Shown piece after piece: positions 16,798-25,132 of a stretch of DNA of 64,000 nt. Below the pieces are notes generated by a model that did not search any database, was not told the origin of the DNA, and worked only from the letters and a program-made list of their open reading frames with translations. Each line of letters begins with the position of its first letter. Position 1 is the stretch's first letter. The translations under genes were made by a program, and so were the position numbers. The DNA lies in assembly GCF_000336815.1 (NCBI RefSeq), contig NZ_AOLG01000053.1:1-64000 (forward strand). Reading direction: 5' to 3'. The stretch is from Haloferax prahovense DSM 18310 (GTDB lineage Archaea; Halobacteriota; Halobacteria; Halobacteriales; Haloferacaceae).

Positions 16798-18045
16798 CTA
16801 CAGATTCTCGCCCGCGACGATTTCCTCGACTCGCCCGTGGTCGAACAACTGTTCGTCGGCCCCGAAGTCGGGGTAGTCGTCGCCGTCCTGGTAGGTCGGC
16901 CAGTCGCCGAACTGGTCGGGATACAGCTGTTTGGCGGTCATCTCGGTCTGGAACAGGTTCATGAGCGGGCCCTGCCACCGGGTACCCTGCGGGTAGACGC
17001 GGTCGTTCTGGACGGCGGCCAGTTCGCGGCCGACCGGGTCGTCCCGGAGGTTCTGTTTCAGCCCGTCGAAGTCGACGGTTTCGGTGACCGTCCACAGCGA
17101 CAGAATCACGTCGGGGTCGGCCTCCAACAGCGCCTCCATATCGACCTCCTGGAACGGCCCCGTGAACTCCTCGTCGCCGAAGGCGTCGACCGCGCCGAGC
17201 GGCCGCGTGTGAGCGTTCCAGTAGCCGGGCGCGTTCAGGCGAAGGAGATAGATGCTCGAGAGGTCGGTCGAGAGAGAGAGGTACGCGGCGGTCGGGCGCT
17301 CGGAGTCGCCCGGAAGCCCGTCTTCGACGGTGGTGAGCTGCTCGTCGCGGACGGACTGCAGGGCCTCGTAGCGCTCGCGCTCGCCGTACAGCGACGCGAC
17401 GCGGTCGAACAGCTCCCAGAGGTCGTAGTGCTCGTAGCCGTCGGCCCACTCCTCCGGGGGCGCGGCGTTGAAGTTGCTGTAGTAGTTGCCGAACCACGGG
17501 CCGATGTTGTCCGCGACCTCGTCGATGTCGGCTTGGTTCCAGTTGTCCTGCGTGGACACCCACGCGGGGTCGACGAGGTGGAGGTCGCTGTCGAGTTCGT
17601 ACAGCCGCTCTTTCGTGAAGCCGTACTCGCCCGCGGCGTCAGCCCACTCGATGTCGAAGTCGTCGAAGCCGGCGGTGAAGTACTCCAGGCCCGCGACGGT
17701 GCCGTCCCACCAGAGGTTGTTGACGGTGTCGCCCTGCCCGAGCGCGCTCGCCATGTCCGGGAACCACGGGAAGTGGGTGAACACGTTCGTCGGCGGCTCG
17801 TCCAGTGTGACCGTCCCGACCGGCGACAGTTCGGCCTCGTAGCTCGATTCGGGCGTCGCGGTCGTCGTCTCGGCGGTGTCCGTCTCGGTCTCGGTCTCCG
17901 TGGCTGTCTCGGTCGCCGTCGTCGTCGACGTCGTATCGCCCGACTGCCCGGCACACCCTGCGAGGAGTCCCCCACTGAGAAGTGCGCCACCGTACTTCAG
18001 GTAGTCTCTCCGCGTCGGACCCGCGTTCTCGTCGGTCTCGTTCAT
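16798..18045 (-). CDS. Iron/siderophore/cobalamin-type substrate-binding lipoprotein
   Basis: This exported protein has 415 residues. The N-terminus has a Tat motif T-R-R-D-Y-L-K (RR at 12-13), a hydrophobic stretch and a lipobox L-L-A-G-C with Cys31. A Thr/Glu-rich linker follows, then a class III (PF01497-like) binding fold without long hydrophobic segments. It would capture ferric siderophores, haem or cobalamin outside the cell for an ABC importer. No permease or ATPase gene is adjacent. The start at 18045 is chosen over an in-frame ATG at 18060 because it precedes the Tat signal closely and is compatible with a leaderless transcript from the TATA at 18068-18074. An iron-box palindrome overlaps the promoter. 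Confidence 0.85.
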   Translation of the reverse strand: MNETDENAGPTRRDYLKYGGALLSGGLLAGCAGQSGDTTSTTTATETATETETETDTAETTTATPESSYEAELSPVGTVTLDEPPTNVFTHFPWFPDMASALGQGDTVNNLWWDGTVAGLEYFTAGFDDFDIEWADAAGEYGFTKERLYELDSDLHLVDPAWVSTQDNWNQADIDEVADNIGPWFGNYYSNFNAAPPEEWADGYEHYDLWELFDRVASLYGERERYEALQSVRDEQLTTVEDGLPGDSERPTAAYLSLSTDLSSIYLLRLNAPGYWNAHTRPLGAVDAFGDEEFTGPFQEVDMEALLEADPDVILSLWTVTETVDFDGLKQNLRDDPVGRELAAVQNDRVYPQGTRWQGPLMNLFQTEMTAKQLYPDQFGDWPTYQDGDDYPDFGADEQLFDHGRVEEIVAGENL

Positions 18046-18050
18046 ACGAA

Positions 18051-18064
18051 TTAGGGCCACCTAA
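18051..18064 (-). promoter_or_regulatory. Iron-box-like operator TTAGGGCCACCTAA
   Basis: The inverted repeat TTAGG-GCCA-CCTAA lies between the TATA-like CTATATT (minus strand, 18068-18074) and the start codon at 18045. A repressor bound here would block transcription initiation. The TTAGG-N4-CCTAA form resembles operators of DtxR/SirR/Idr-type metal-dependent repressors in haloarchaea. The same motif recurs in the same place upstream of the paralogous gene at 19341. Confidence 0.65.
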
Positions 18065-18085
18065 ACCAATATAGATGCTTCGAAG

Positions 18086-18101
18086 TTTAGGCGGGGCTAA
18101 A
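18086..18101. promoter_or_regulatory. Second, imperfect iron-box-like repeat
   Basis: TTTAG-GCGGGG-CTAAA has perfect 5-bp arms and lies about 12 bp upstream of the TATA element of the substrate-binding protein gene at 18045. It is weaker than the proximal site because the central bases do not follow CCTAA. It could be a second half-strength site or an activator-position site. Confidence 0.35.
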
Positions 18102-18129
18102 AATCATTGGCACGAGCTGAACAGTCGGC

Positions 18130-19341
18130 TTACGACACCGCTCCGGTGATGATGTCGGCGACGCGCTGGTGGTCGAACAGCTGTGCGTCCTCGTCGTGAA
18201 GGGTCTCGATGCCTTCCCACGCGCCGAACTGTTCGGGATAGAACTGCTTGGCCACGATTTCGGTCTGGATGAGGTTGATGATCGGTCCCTGATACGACGT
18301 GCCGCCGCGGTAGAGCCGGTCGTTTTGGACCGCGGTGAGCTGCTGGCCGAGTGGGTGGTCGCGAAGCTGCTCCATCCGTGCCTCGAACTCGCTGTGTGAG
18401 AGACTGGCGAAGCCGTACGGGAAGACCAGGATGTCCGGGTCGGCTTCGAGCAACTGCTCGTAGTCCCAACTCGCGTAACTCCCGTCGATGTGGGGACCGA
18501 ACCCATCGACGATGCCGAGGTCTTGATACTGCTTTTTCCCGTTTCCGGCACCGATGGGGTACGCGTCGAGCGACCCCTCCGAGAAGTCGGAGAACGACGA
18601 AATGAGGCCGATTTCGGGGCGCTCGCGCTCCGGGGGGAGCTTCGCCTGGATGTCGGCGATGAGCGTGTCGTGGACCGTCCGTATCCCCTCGTAGCGCTCG
18701 CGTTCGTGGAACACCTCGGCGACTTTCTCGAACGCCTCGTACAGCGAGTAGTACTCGTAGTCGTGCCAGTCCTGGCCGTGCCGCCGGATGTAGTTGCCGA
18801 CCACCGGGCCGACGTTCGACGCGATTTCGTCGAAGTCCGCGGCCGAAAAGCCGTCGTGTTTCAGGCTGACGAAGTGGGGGTCGAGCAGGTGCACGTCGGC
18901 GTCGAGTTCGTAGAACACCTCTTTGTCGAACGTCCCCGACGAGAGCTGACGGACGCCATCAAACGAGACGTCGACGCCGGGAAGCGTGTCGTAGAACTGC
19001 AGCGGCCACCCCTCGCGGTAGACGAGCGCCTCCAGCGAATCGAGTTTGCCGAGGGCGATGCCCATGTCGCCGTAGTTGCTGTAGTACGCCATCCACGTCT
19101 CCGGAACGGCGTCGAACGCAACGTCGCCGGCGGGAGCCATCGTCACCGTGTACGACGTGTCTTCCGGCGTGGCCGTCTCGGTTGCCGTCGGTGTCGCGGT
19201 CTGCGTTGCGGTCTCAGTCTGCGTCGCGGTCGAGTCGCGCTGCGAGCAGCCGGCAAACAACCCGCCGCCGAGGACCGCCCCACCGTACTTCACGTAGTCT
19301 CGTCGCGTCGGACCTCCGCGTCCGTTGTCATCTGTTGGCAT
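18130..19341 (-). CDS. Iron/siderophore/cobalamin-type substrate-binding lipoprotein (paralogue)
   Basis: This 403-residue lipoprotein is paralogous to the one at 16798-18045. It shares T-R-R-D-Y-V-K-Y-G-G at the Tat signal (RR at 13-14), a lipobox with Cys32, a T-E-T-A-T linker, and the same W-x-A-Y-Y-S-N-Y/H-x-x-W-F-P type motifs. It is predicted to bind a metal chelate outside the cell. The ATG at 19341 lies 25 bp after a TATA-like TTATGTT (19365-19371), so translation is probably leaderless. A perfect palindromic iron box lies between them. The gene is upstream of, and on the same strand as, its paralogue, but each has its own promoter. The pair probably arose by tandem duplication. Confidence 0.85.
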   Translation of the reverse strand: MPTDDNGRGGPTRRDYVKYGGAVLGGGLFAGCSQRDSTATQTETATQTATPTATETATPEDTSYTVTMAPAGDVAFDAVPETWMAYYSNYGDMGIALGKLDSLEALVYREGWPLQFYDTLPGVDVSFDGVRQLSSGTFDKEVFYELDADVHLLDPHFVSLKHDGFSAADFDEIASNVGPVVGNYIRRHGQDWHDYEYYSLYEAFEKVAEVFHERERYEGIRTVHDTLIADIQAKLPPERERPEIGLISSFSDFSEGSLDAYPIGAGNGKKQYQDLGIVDGFGPHIDGSYASWDYEQLLEADPDILVFPYGFASLSHSEFEARMEQLRDHPLGQQLTAVQNDRLYRGGTSYQGPIINLIQTEIVAKQFYPEQFGAWEGIETLHDEDAQLFDHQRVADIITGAVS

Positions 19342-19346
19342 GCATT

Positions 19347-19362
19347 TTTAGGCTCGCCTAAA
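19347..19362 (-). promoter_or_regulatory. Iron-box-like operator TTTAGGCTCGCCTAAA
   Basis: A perfect inverted repeat, TTTAGGC-TC-GCCTAAA, has 7-bp arms and lies 5 bp upstream of the start codon at 19341, just downstream of the TATA-like element at 19365-19371. Both this and the site at 18051 share TTGGTTTAGG on the minus strand, so the promoters were probably duplicated with the genes. The position fits repression under iron-replete conditions by a DtxR-type regulator (family knowledge; not tested here). Confidence 0.7.
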
Positions 19363-19502
19363 CCAACATAATCACTTCGGTTCCGCGGTGTTGGCCGCCG
19401 CTGCTGTCGCGTCCCACCCAGCGCGGCCGCTCGAAGTGTGTTCGACACCGAGTCTCAGTTTGCGGCCGTCGCCCCGACGACGCCCGGCGGCGAAGCCGCG
19501 CG

Positions 19503-20516
19503 TTAAGGTTCCGACACGGCGACGACCTGCTTGCCGATGTTGTCGCCGGAGAACAGGCCGAGGAACGCGTCGGGCGCGTTCTCCAGCCCGTCGACGACGG
19601 TCTCGCGGTGTTCGAGGTCGCCCGAGGCGACCCACGACCCGAGCTGTTCGCTCGCCTGGCCGAATCGCGTCGCGTAGTCGCCGACGAGCAGTCCCTGCAC
19701 CTTCGCGCGCGGCGCGATGAGCTGTGGGAGCTTTCGCGGGCCGGTCGGCACGCCCTCGTCGTTGTAGTGGGCGATCTGTCCGCAGACGGCGACGCGGGCG
19801 TCGAGGTTCAGCTTCGTGAACACCGCGTCGGTGATGGGGCCGCCGACGTTGTCGAAGTAGACGTCGACGCCGTCGGGCGCGGCGTCGTCGAGCGCAGCCC
19901 GGTAGTCGTCGACGTCCTTGTAGTTGATTGCGGCGTCGAAGCCGAGGTCGTCGGTGAGCCACGACACCTTCTCGTCGGAGCCCGCGAAGCCGACGACGCG
20001 ACAGCCGTTGAACTTGGCAATCTGGCCGACGACGGAGCCGACCGCGCCGGCCGCGCCGGACACGACGACCGTCTCGCCGGGCGAGGGGTCGCCCACCTCG
20101 AGCAGGCCGAAGTACGCCGTCCGGCCGGGCATCCCGAGCACGCCGAGATAGGCGGGGAGGTCCGCGACCGAGGGGTCGACGGGCGCGACCTCGCTGGCGT
20201 CGAGGACGGTGTAGTCGGCCCACGTGCCGTTGCCGGTCACGAAGTCGCCGGCGTCGTACGCCTCGCTTTCGCTTTCGACGACTTCGCCGACGACGCCGCC
20301 CTGTAGCGGCTCGCCGACCGACCACGGGTCGGCATAAGACTCCGTGTCTCGCATCCGGCCGCGCATGTACGGGTCGACAGAGAGGTATCGCACGCGCACG
20401 AGGAGTTCCCCGTGTCGCGGGTCCGGGACCTCTCCCTCGCGGAGTTCGAAACTGTCCATGTCCGGTTCGCCCTCGGGGCGCTCGGCAAAAATCCACTCGC
20501 GGTTCGTCTCTCGCAT
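19503..20516 (-). CDS. CurA-like NADPH-dependent oxidoreductase (zinc-free MDR family)
   Basis: This 337-residue medium-chain reductase has the fold of leukotriene-B4 dehydrogenase and curcumin reductase CurA. The N-terminal segment REWIFAERPEGEPDMDSFEL is followed by V-R-Y-L-S-V-D-P-Y-M-R-G-R-M, the hallmark of this branch. The dinucleotide site appears as V-S-G-A-A-G-A-V-G-S-V-V-G-Q. The Cys/His zinc ligands of alcohol dehydrogenases are absent. The enzymes reduce alpha,beta-unsaturated carbonyl compounds with NADPH and probably serve detoxification. The start at 20516 is the only suitable ATG before the first strand. The preceding 125 bp (19372-19502) hold no gene. Confidence 0.88.
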   Translation of the reverse strand: MRETNREWIFAERPEGEPDMDSFELREGEVPDPRHGELLVRVRYLSVDPYMRGRMRDTESYADPWSVGEPLQGGVVGEVVESESEAYDAGDFVTGNGTWADYTVLDASEVAPVDPSVADLPAYLGVLGMPGRTAYFGLLEVGDPSPGETVVVSGAAGAVGSVVGQIAKFNGCRVVGFAGSDEKVSWLTDDLGFDAAINYKDVDDYRAALDDAAPDGVDVYFDNVGGPITDAVFTKLNLDARVAVCGQIAHYNDEGVPTGPRKLPQLIAPRAKVQGLLVGDYATRFGQASEQLGSWVASGDLEHRETVVDGLENAPDAFLGLFSGDNIGKQVVAVSEP

Positions 20517-20642
20517 ACTCGAACACCAACCCCCGACGGTAACGACGGTGTTGCTTCCAGCAGCACCGTCCGGTTCGACGGGGCGGTGTTGGGTGGCGAG
20601 GAACTGTCTGTCGTTTTGCGCTGTCTGAGCGCGGAGCGGACG

Positions 20643-21326
20643 TCAATCGCCGTGTCCCGTCTGCAGAACCGTCGACTCGATCGTGTCCAGAAGGCCAGCG
20701 ATATCGACATCTTGGTACGGTGCGAAACTGACGGAATACAAGGTTCCATCCGAGTCTTGGGCGATGAGTAATGCTTCCGGGTCGAAAAAGTACACCTGTG
20801 CCCAGCACTCTTTATTTGGGATATTCAGATCTAAATTAACCCGGCGAAACGCCAGTTCTCGGGCACCGTCTGTCAGTTCCTGTTCTGTGTACTCGGCGAG
20901 TGCGTCATCATCGGCGTACAAGAGTCTGGCTGCATCTCCATCGTACATGCCGACGAACCGGAGTTTGTCTCCGAGTCGGTGGGTTACTGTTTCGACGAGC
21001 CGGCTGCTTGTCTCAGTCGTCGGATCGGGGTCCTGCCACTCCACCTGTAGAATGTCCGTACGGAGATGCTCCCACGCCTCCTCACCGAAATCAGTCAGCC
21101 CGTAGTATCGTCCAACAGTTCGCTCTTCTGGCGCGTGGAGTTCCACAATGTCCTCCTCGCGTAACTCCGAAATCGCCCTGGAGAGATGTGACCGTTGGAG
21201 CGCCGTGTTTTCTGCGAGTTCGGTTGGGGTCGCAAGGGTAGCTCTCGCCAACCCCTTTAGCACGTGCTTTCGGTATTTGGAACTGAGGACGAACGAGCGT
21301 GCCGCTTCGATCCTGTCTCGTTCCAT
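20643..21326 (-). CDS. Winged-helix transcriptional regulator
   Basis: This 227-residue protein has a MarR/PadR-like winged helix near residues 15-75: L-A-T-P-T-E-L-A-E-N-T-A-L-Q-R-S-H-L-S-R-A-I-S-E-L, then the wing G-R-Y-Y-G-L-T. A C-terminal domain of about 140 residues (DKLRFVGMYDGDAARLLYAD, and later FFDPEALLIAQDSDGT) is probably a sensor and is unknown to me. A TATA-like CTATAAC (minus strand, 21351-21357) lies 25-31 bp before the ATG, so translation should be leaderless. It is divergent from the KaiC-like gene, and repeated GTACCAG elements in the shared region are a candidate operator. Confidence 0.75.
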   Translation of the reverse strand: MERDRIEAARSFVLSSKYRKHVLKGLARATLATPTELAENTALQRSHLSRAISELREEDIVELHAPEERTVGRYYGLTDFGEEAWEHLRTDILQVEWQDPDPTTETSSRLVETVTHRLGDKLRFVGMYDGDAARLLYADDDALAEYTEQELTDGARELAFRRVNLDLNIPNKECWAQVYFFDPEALLIAQDSDGTLYSVSFAPYQDVDIAGLLDTIESTVLQTGHGD

Positions 21327-21381
21327 TATCTCATATACAGCGAGCCGGTGTTATAGGCCATGTGTTGGTATACTTTCACAT

Positions 21382-21422
21382 GTGTACCAGTCCGGTACCA
21401 GAACGAATATACTCTGGTACAC
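21382..21422. promoter_or_regulatory. GTACCAG repeat cluster in the regulator/KaiC divergent promoter
   Basis: GTGTACCAG at 21382-21390 and its exact reverse complement CTGGTACAC at 21414-21422 form a 9-bp inverted repeat. Another GTACCAG lies at 21395-21401 in direct orientation, 11 bp (one helical turn) after the first copy. The right arm lies between the TATA-like AATATACT (21406-21413) and the KaiC start at 21436. This is the layout of an operator for a dimeric repressor or activator, possibly the divergent winged-helix protein. Confidence 0.55.
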
Positions 21423-21435
21423 GGAGATAGAAACG

Positions 21436-22875
21436 ATGGACAGCATCAGTTCAGGAATCCCCGGGCTGGATACGGTTCTTCATGGAGGGTTTGCCAGGGG
21501 AAGAATGTATCTGGTGAGAGGCGAGCCAGGTGCCGGAAAATCGCTGCTTGGTGCACATTTCCTCGAAGCCGGTCTCGAGGCGGGTGAATCGGTTGTCTAT
21601 ATGCACGGTGAAGAATCGAAAGCGAACGTCTTGCTGAATGCGAAGCAAGTCGATATCGACATTTCTGGGGCGCATTTTCTCGACCTCGGCCCGGAAACCG
21701 AGTTTTTCACCGAAGACCAATCGTACGATCTCGTCGAGCCGGGTGATGTACAGTCGGAACGACTCACCGAAGACATCATGCACGCGATCGAGGAGTACAA
21801 TCCGTCACGCATACTCATCGATCCGATAACGCAGCTCAAGTATATCGAGACAGACCAGTACCAGTACCGTAAACGTCTCCTGTCGCTCATGCGGTATCTC
21901 CGTGACCGAGAGACGACAGTCGTCGGGACACTCACGACCAGAAGTGACGACAGCGGGAACTGGCCGGAGGACGCCGAGTCGCTGAGTGACGGACTGCTCG
22001 ATCTCACAAATGGAGCTGCTGGACGCCGATTCGAAGTGAAGAAACACCGCGGGCTCGGTCAGGAGGCTGGGACACACGGACTTGAGATCCGCGCGCAGGG
22101 GCTCGAAGTGTATCCGCGGATCGCCCCCCAACAGCGAACAACGCCGTTCGACCCGAACGTCCTCACTTCGGGGAACGACAGTCTCGATGCACTGCTGGGG
22201 GGCGGTATCCGAGAGGGCTCTGTAACGTTCATTAGCGGCCCGAGCGGCGTCGGGAAGACGACGACTGGAACACAGTTCTTACACGGCGTTGCCAGCCAAG
22301 GCAAAACCACCCTCGGGTTCCTCTTCGAGGAGTCGACGGACCAGTTCAGCTACCGTGCTGAAAAACTCGGGACGCCTGTCGGAGACCTCGTCGATCGCGG
22401 GCTGTTGGAGCTACACGGTATCGAACCGCTCGTACGCTCGCCTGAAGAGTTCGCACAACTCGTGCTCGATGCCGTTGAACGACGGGATCCAGAGGTCGTG
22501 CTGATCGATGGCATTGCGGGCTACAAGATGTCGATTCGGGGTGCTGACATGCAACTCGTCCGACGGCTTCACACACTCACACGGACGTTGAAGCAGCGAG
22601 ATATTTCGGTCATCATCACAGACGAAGTTGGCAGAGTGACCGGGGTTGAGTCGCCGACGAGCGCAGGTGCCAGCTACCTGGCGGACAACGTCGTGTTTCT
22701 GTCGTACGTCGAGCAGGCAGGAGGGATGGAACGGATGATTGGCGTGCTGAAAAAGCGCCTCGGCGATTTCGATAACCAGTTTCACCGGTTCACGATCGAA
22801 GATGCACAGGGGCTGCAACTGCACGGGCCCTTTGAGACGGCCCCAGACATCACTCGCGGACTCTTCGACGAGTGA
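21436..22875 (+). CDS. Double-domain KaiC/RAD55-like ATPase
   Basis: This 479-residue protein has two RecA-like KaiC domains. Domain 1 has Walker A G-E-P-G-A-G-K-S at residues 29-36, a catalytic Glu pair at 59-60 and Walker B R-I-L-I-D-P. Domain 2 has G-P-S-G-V-G-K-T at 268-275, Glu pair 298-299 and V-V-L-I-D-G. Both P-loops look intact. Haloarchaeal KaiC-like ATPases occur without KaiA/KaiB and are thought to act in signalling. I set the start at 21436 (MDSISSGIPGLD), because it begins the conserved fold and lies about 23 bp after a TATA element. The longer in-frame extension overlaps the divergent regulator. A histidine kinase follows 32 bp downstream, probably in one operon. Confidence 0.9.
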   Translation: MDSISSGIPGLDTVLHGGFARGRMYLVRGEPGAGKSLLGAHFLEAGLEAGESVVYMHGEESKANVLLNAKQVDIDISGAHFLDLGPETEFFTEDQSYDLVEPGDVQSERLTEDIMHAIEEYNPSRILIDPITQLKYIETDQYQYRKRLLSLMRYLRDRETTVVGTLTTRSDDSGNWPEDAESLSDGLLDLTNGAAGRRFEVKKHRGLGQEAGTHGLEIRAQGLEVYPRIAPQQRTTPFDPNVLTSGNDSLDALLGGGIREGSVTFISGPSGVGKTTTGTQFLHGVASQGKTTLGFLFEESTDQFSYRAEKLGTPVGDLVDRGLLELHGIEPLVRSPEEFAQLVLDAVERRDPEVVLIDGIAGYKMSIRGADMQLVRRLHTLTRTLKQRDISVIITDEVGRVTGVESPTSAGASYLADNVVFLSYVEQAGGMERMIGVLKKRLGDFDNQFHRFTIEDAQGLQLHGPFETAPDITRGLFDE

Positions 22876-22907
22876 GCTGTCCCACGACTGTTTGGCGGTC
22901 TTAACTG

Positions 22908-24320
22908 ATGTTTGAGACGAGACACGACGAGACGACGGTTCAGTTGCTCGTGAGTGGTGAACAAGACCAATCAGCAATCCGCGACCTGCTGTTGTCGGAG
23001 TACGATGTCGTCGTCGACGACGAGATTCAACCCGCGTCGTGCTACCTGATTGAAGACCGCCTCCTCCCGAAATACGGCTCTCAGCTATTAGCGCACAAAC
23101 AGGCCGAACATCCGACGTTTTGTCCGGTCGTGGTGATCAAGCGTCAGGACTCCTCGTTCAGCCTCGGGGGTACACAGCAGGTGTGGCAGCGAGAGCAGGC
23201 CGTCGTCGACGATATCGTCGCTGCACCGATCAACGAGCAGGTCCTCAACTATCGTCTCGAAAATCTCTGTATCCGACGGGTACAATCTCGAAAGCTGACG
23301 ACCCAGTACGAACAAATCGAAGCGCGATACGAACGGCTGTTCGAGTCCGCAGAGGAGGCCATCATCGTCGTCGATGTCGAGTCGAACGAGATCGTCGAGT
23401 GCAACAGGGCCGCTTGCGAACTCTTCGGCTACTCCAAGTTCGAACTACAGCGACTCGACCCGTCGGGCGTCATCCAGTTCGAAGACGGCTGTGAGTTCAC
23501 CGAGTTCACCGAGCACCTCTCCCAACAGGATGCTGGCGTCACGAAAACACTCATCTGTACCACACAGTGGGGACAGAGCGTCCACGCCGAGGCCTCTGCA
23601 GCGGCGATCGAACACGCCGAACAACAGTCGGTGCTGCTGTTAATTCGAGACATCTCCGAACGGGTCCGGCGACAAAAGCAGATCCGTGTACTCAATCGGG
23701 TGTTGCGACACAACATCCGAAACAGCATAAACGTCGTCAGCGGGTACGGCGAACTCATCTCCGAATCGACGGCCGACGACGACGTCAGTGCGTTCGCAGC
23801 GAAGGTCGTCGACCGCTCCAAAGAGTTGCTCGATCTCAGCGAGAAGTCCAGAACCGTCAGTAACGCGCTCCAGGCGGGAGATGAGTTACAGTCACTTGAC
23901 GTCGTTGCGGTACTCGACCGAATTCGAGCAGCGCTCTCCGACGAGTATCCGCATGCGCGAATCGAGCTGACCGCCCCTGAGAGTGCGCACGTCTTCGGAA
24001 ACTCGTATCTGCAGACCGCGCTGTACGAACTCTGTGAGAACGCGATCGTCCACTCGACGCAGGACGCGCCGCTCGTCGACATCTCCGTAACTGAGGCACA
24101 ATCAGCCGTAACGGTTCGGATCGAAGACCGTGGAACCGGTATCTCCGAACAGGAGCTTGCGATGCTCGAAGGCGAAGAGACCGCGTTACGTCACGGGAGC
24201 GGGCTCGGTCTGTGGATGGTGAACTCCGTCGTCGACGGTATCGGCGGCGAGCTCGATATCAGCACCGACAGCACTCGGGGAAGTGTGGTCACGGTCTCGC
24301 TCCCGCAACCTGCGGACTGA
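22908..24320 (+). CDS. PAS-domain histidine kinase with receiver-like N-terminus
   Basis: This 470-residue soluble kinase has three parts. Residues 1-120 resemble a degenerate receiver domain (VQLLVSGEQDQSAIRDLLLS, later CPVVVIKRQ) and may lack a usable phospho-Asp. Residues 138-250 form a PAS domain (LFESAEEAIIVVDVESNEIV), probably a small-molecule or redox sensor. The kinase core has H268 in V-L-R-H-N-I-R-N-S-I-N-V-V, the N box E-L-C-E-N-A-I-V-H-S, G1 E-D-R-G-T-G-I-S and G2 G-S-G-L-G-L-W-M-V. It has no membrane helices, so it senses a cytoplasmic cue. It directly follows the KaiC-like gene, a pairing recalling KaiC-SasA, but homology to SasA is not claimed. Confidence 0.9.
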   Translation: MFETRHDETTVQLLVSGEQDQSAIRDLLLSEYDVVVDDEIQPASCYLIEDRLLPKYGSQLLAHKQAEHPTFCPVVVIKRQDSSFSLGGTQQVWQREQAVVDDIVAAPINEQVLNYRLENLCIRRVQSRKLTTQYEQIEARYERLFESAEEAIIVVDVESNEIVECNRAACELFGYSKFELQRLDPSGVIQFEDGCEFTEFTEHLSQQDAGVTKTLICTTQWGQSVHAEASAAAIEHAEQQSVLLLIRDISERVRRQKQIRVLNRVLRHNIRNSINVVSGYGELISESTADDDVSAFAAKVVDRSKELLDLSEKSRTVSNALQAGDELQSLDVVAVLDRIRAALSDEYPHARIELTAPESAHVFGNSYLQTALYELCENAIVHSTQDAPLVDISVTEAQSAVTVRIEDRGTGISEQELAMLEGEETALRHGSGLGLWMVNSVVDGIGGELDISTDSTRGSVVTVSLPQPAD

Positions 24321-24401
24321 GTCGCGCTGTTCTCGCGGACCACCTTCACCTTCGCCGACCCCAGCCCCTATCTGGCCCGGCCGACTACGCGACGGCGAAC
24401 C

Positions 24402-25046
24402 ATGCAGGTCGCAGTCATCGGCGCGAACGGCGGTATCGGACGACAGCTCCTCCCCCGGCTCGCGGACGCCGGCCACGACCCCATCGGCGTCGTCCGGGAC
24501 GAATCGCAGTTCGAGGCGGTCCGCGACCGCGGCGGCGAGCCGCGACTGGGTGACCTCGAAGGCGACTTCGAAGCGGCGCTCGATGGGGCCGACGCGGTCG
24601 TGTTCACCGCCGGCTCCGGCGGGTCGACCGGCGCGGACAAGACGCTCATGGTCGACCTCTGGGGCGCTCGACGGGTAGTCGACGCCTGCGTCGAGGCGGG
24701 CATCGACCGCTTCGTGATGGTGAGCTCCATCGGTGCTGGCGACCCGCTCGCGGGGCCCGAGCCCCTACGCCCGTACCTGGTCGCCAAGCGCTGCGCGGAC
24801 GACTACCTCAAACAGTCGTCGCTCGATGCGACGATTCTCCGCCCCACGAGGCTTACCGACGCGGACGGCACCGAGGCCGTCTCGCTGACCGTCGAGAGTC
24901 TCGACGGCGACACGCCCGAGATTCCGCGGGCCGACGTGGCGCAGGCGGTCGTCGCCTGTCTTGACATCGACCGGACGGTCGGCGAGACGCTGCATCTCAC
25001 GGGTGGCGAGACGCCCATCGAACGGGCGCTCCGCGGAGACGACTGA
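24402..25046 (+). CDS. Atypical SDR-family NAD(P)-binding protein
   Basis: This 214-residue Rossmann protein begins MQVAVIGANGGIGRQLLPRL, carrying the G-x-x-G-x-x-G nucleotide motif. It has the short length and sequence style of the YwnB/BVR-B-like atypical SDR group (F-V-M-V-S-S-I-G, then Y-L-V-A-K-R-C-A-D-D-Y-L). The Y-x-x-x-K spacing is present in that last segment. The substrate is unknown. Relatives include flavin or biliverdin reductases and NAD(P)H-binding sensors. It is 81 bp downstream of the kinase gene and GC-richer than it, so it may be a separate transcription unit. Confidence 0.8.
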   Translation: MQVAVIGANGGIGRQLLPRLADAGHDPIGVVRDESQFEAVRDRGGEPRLGDLEGDFEAALDGADAVVFTAGSGGSTGADKTLMVDLWGARRVVDACVEAGIDRFVMVSSIGAGDPLAGPEPLRPYLVAKRCADDYLKQSSLDATILRPTRLTDADGTEAVSLTVESLDGDTPEIPRADVAQAVVACLDIDRTVGETLHLTGGETPIERALRGDD

Positions 25047-25132
25047 GTCGGTGAGGCTCGCGGTCACCGCGAGCCGAAAGCGGACCGACATCAGGCGGTT
25101 TCATACGCTCCCAACGTGCACGTTGTGAAACC

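Noticed and set aside
17835-17945. Repetitive gtctcggtctccgtggctgtc stretch
   Set aside because: It encodes the Thr/Glu linker of the Tat lipoprotein; ordinary codon repetition rather than a separate element.
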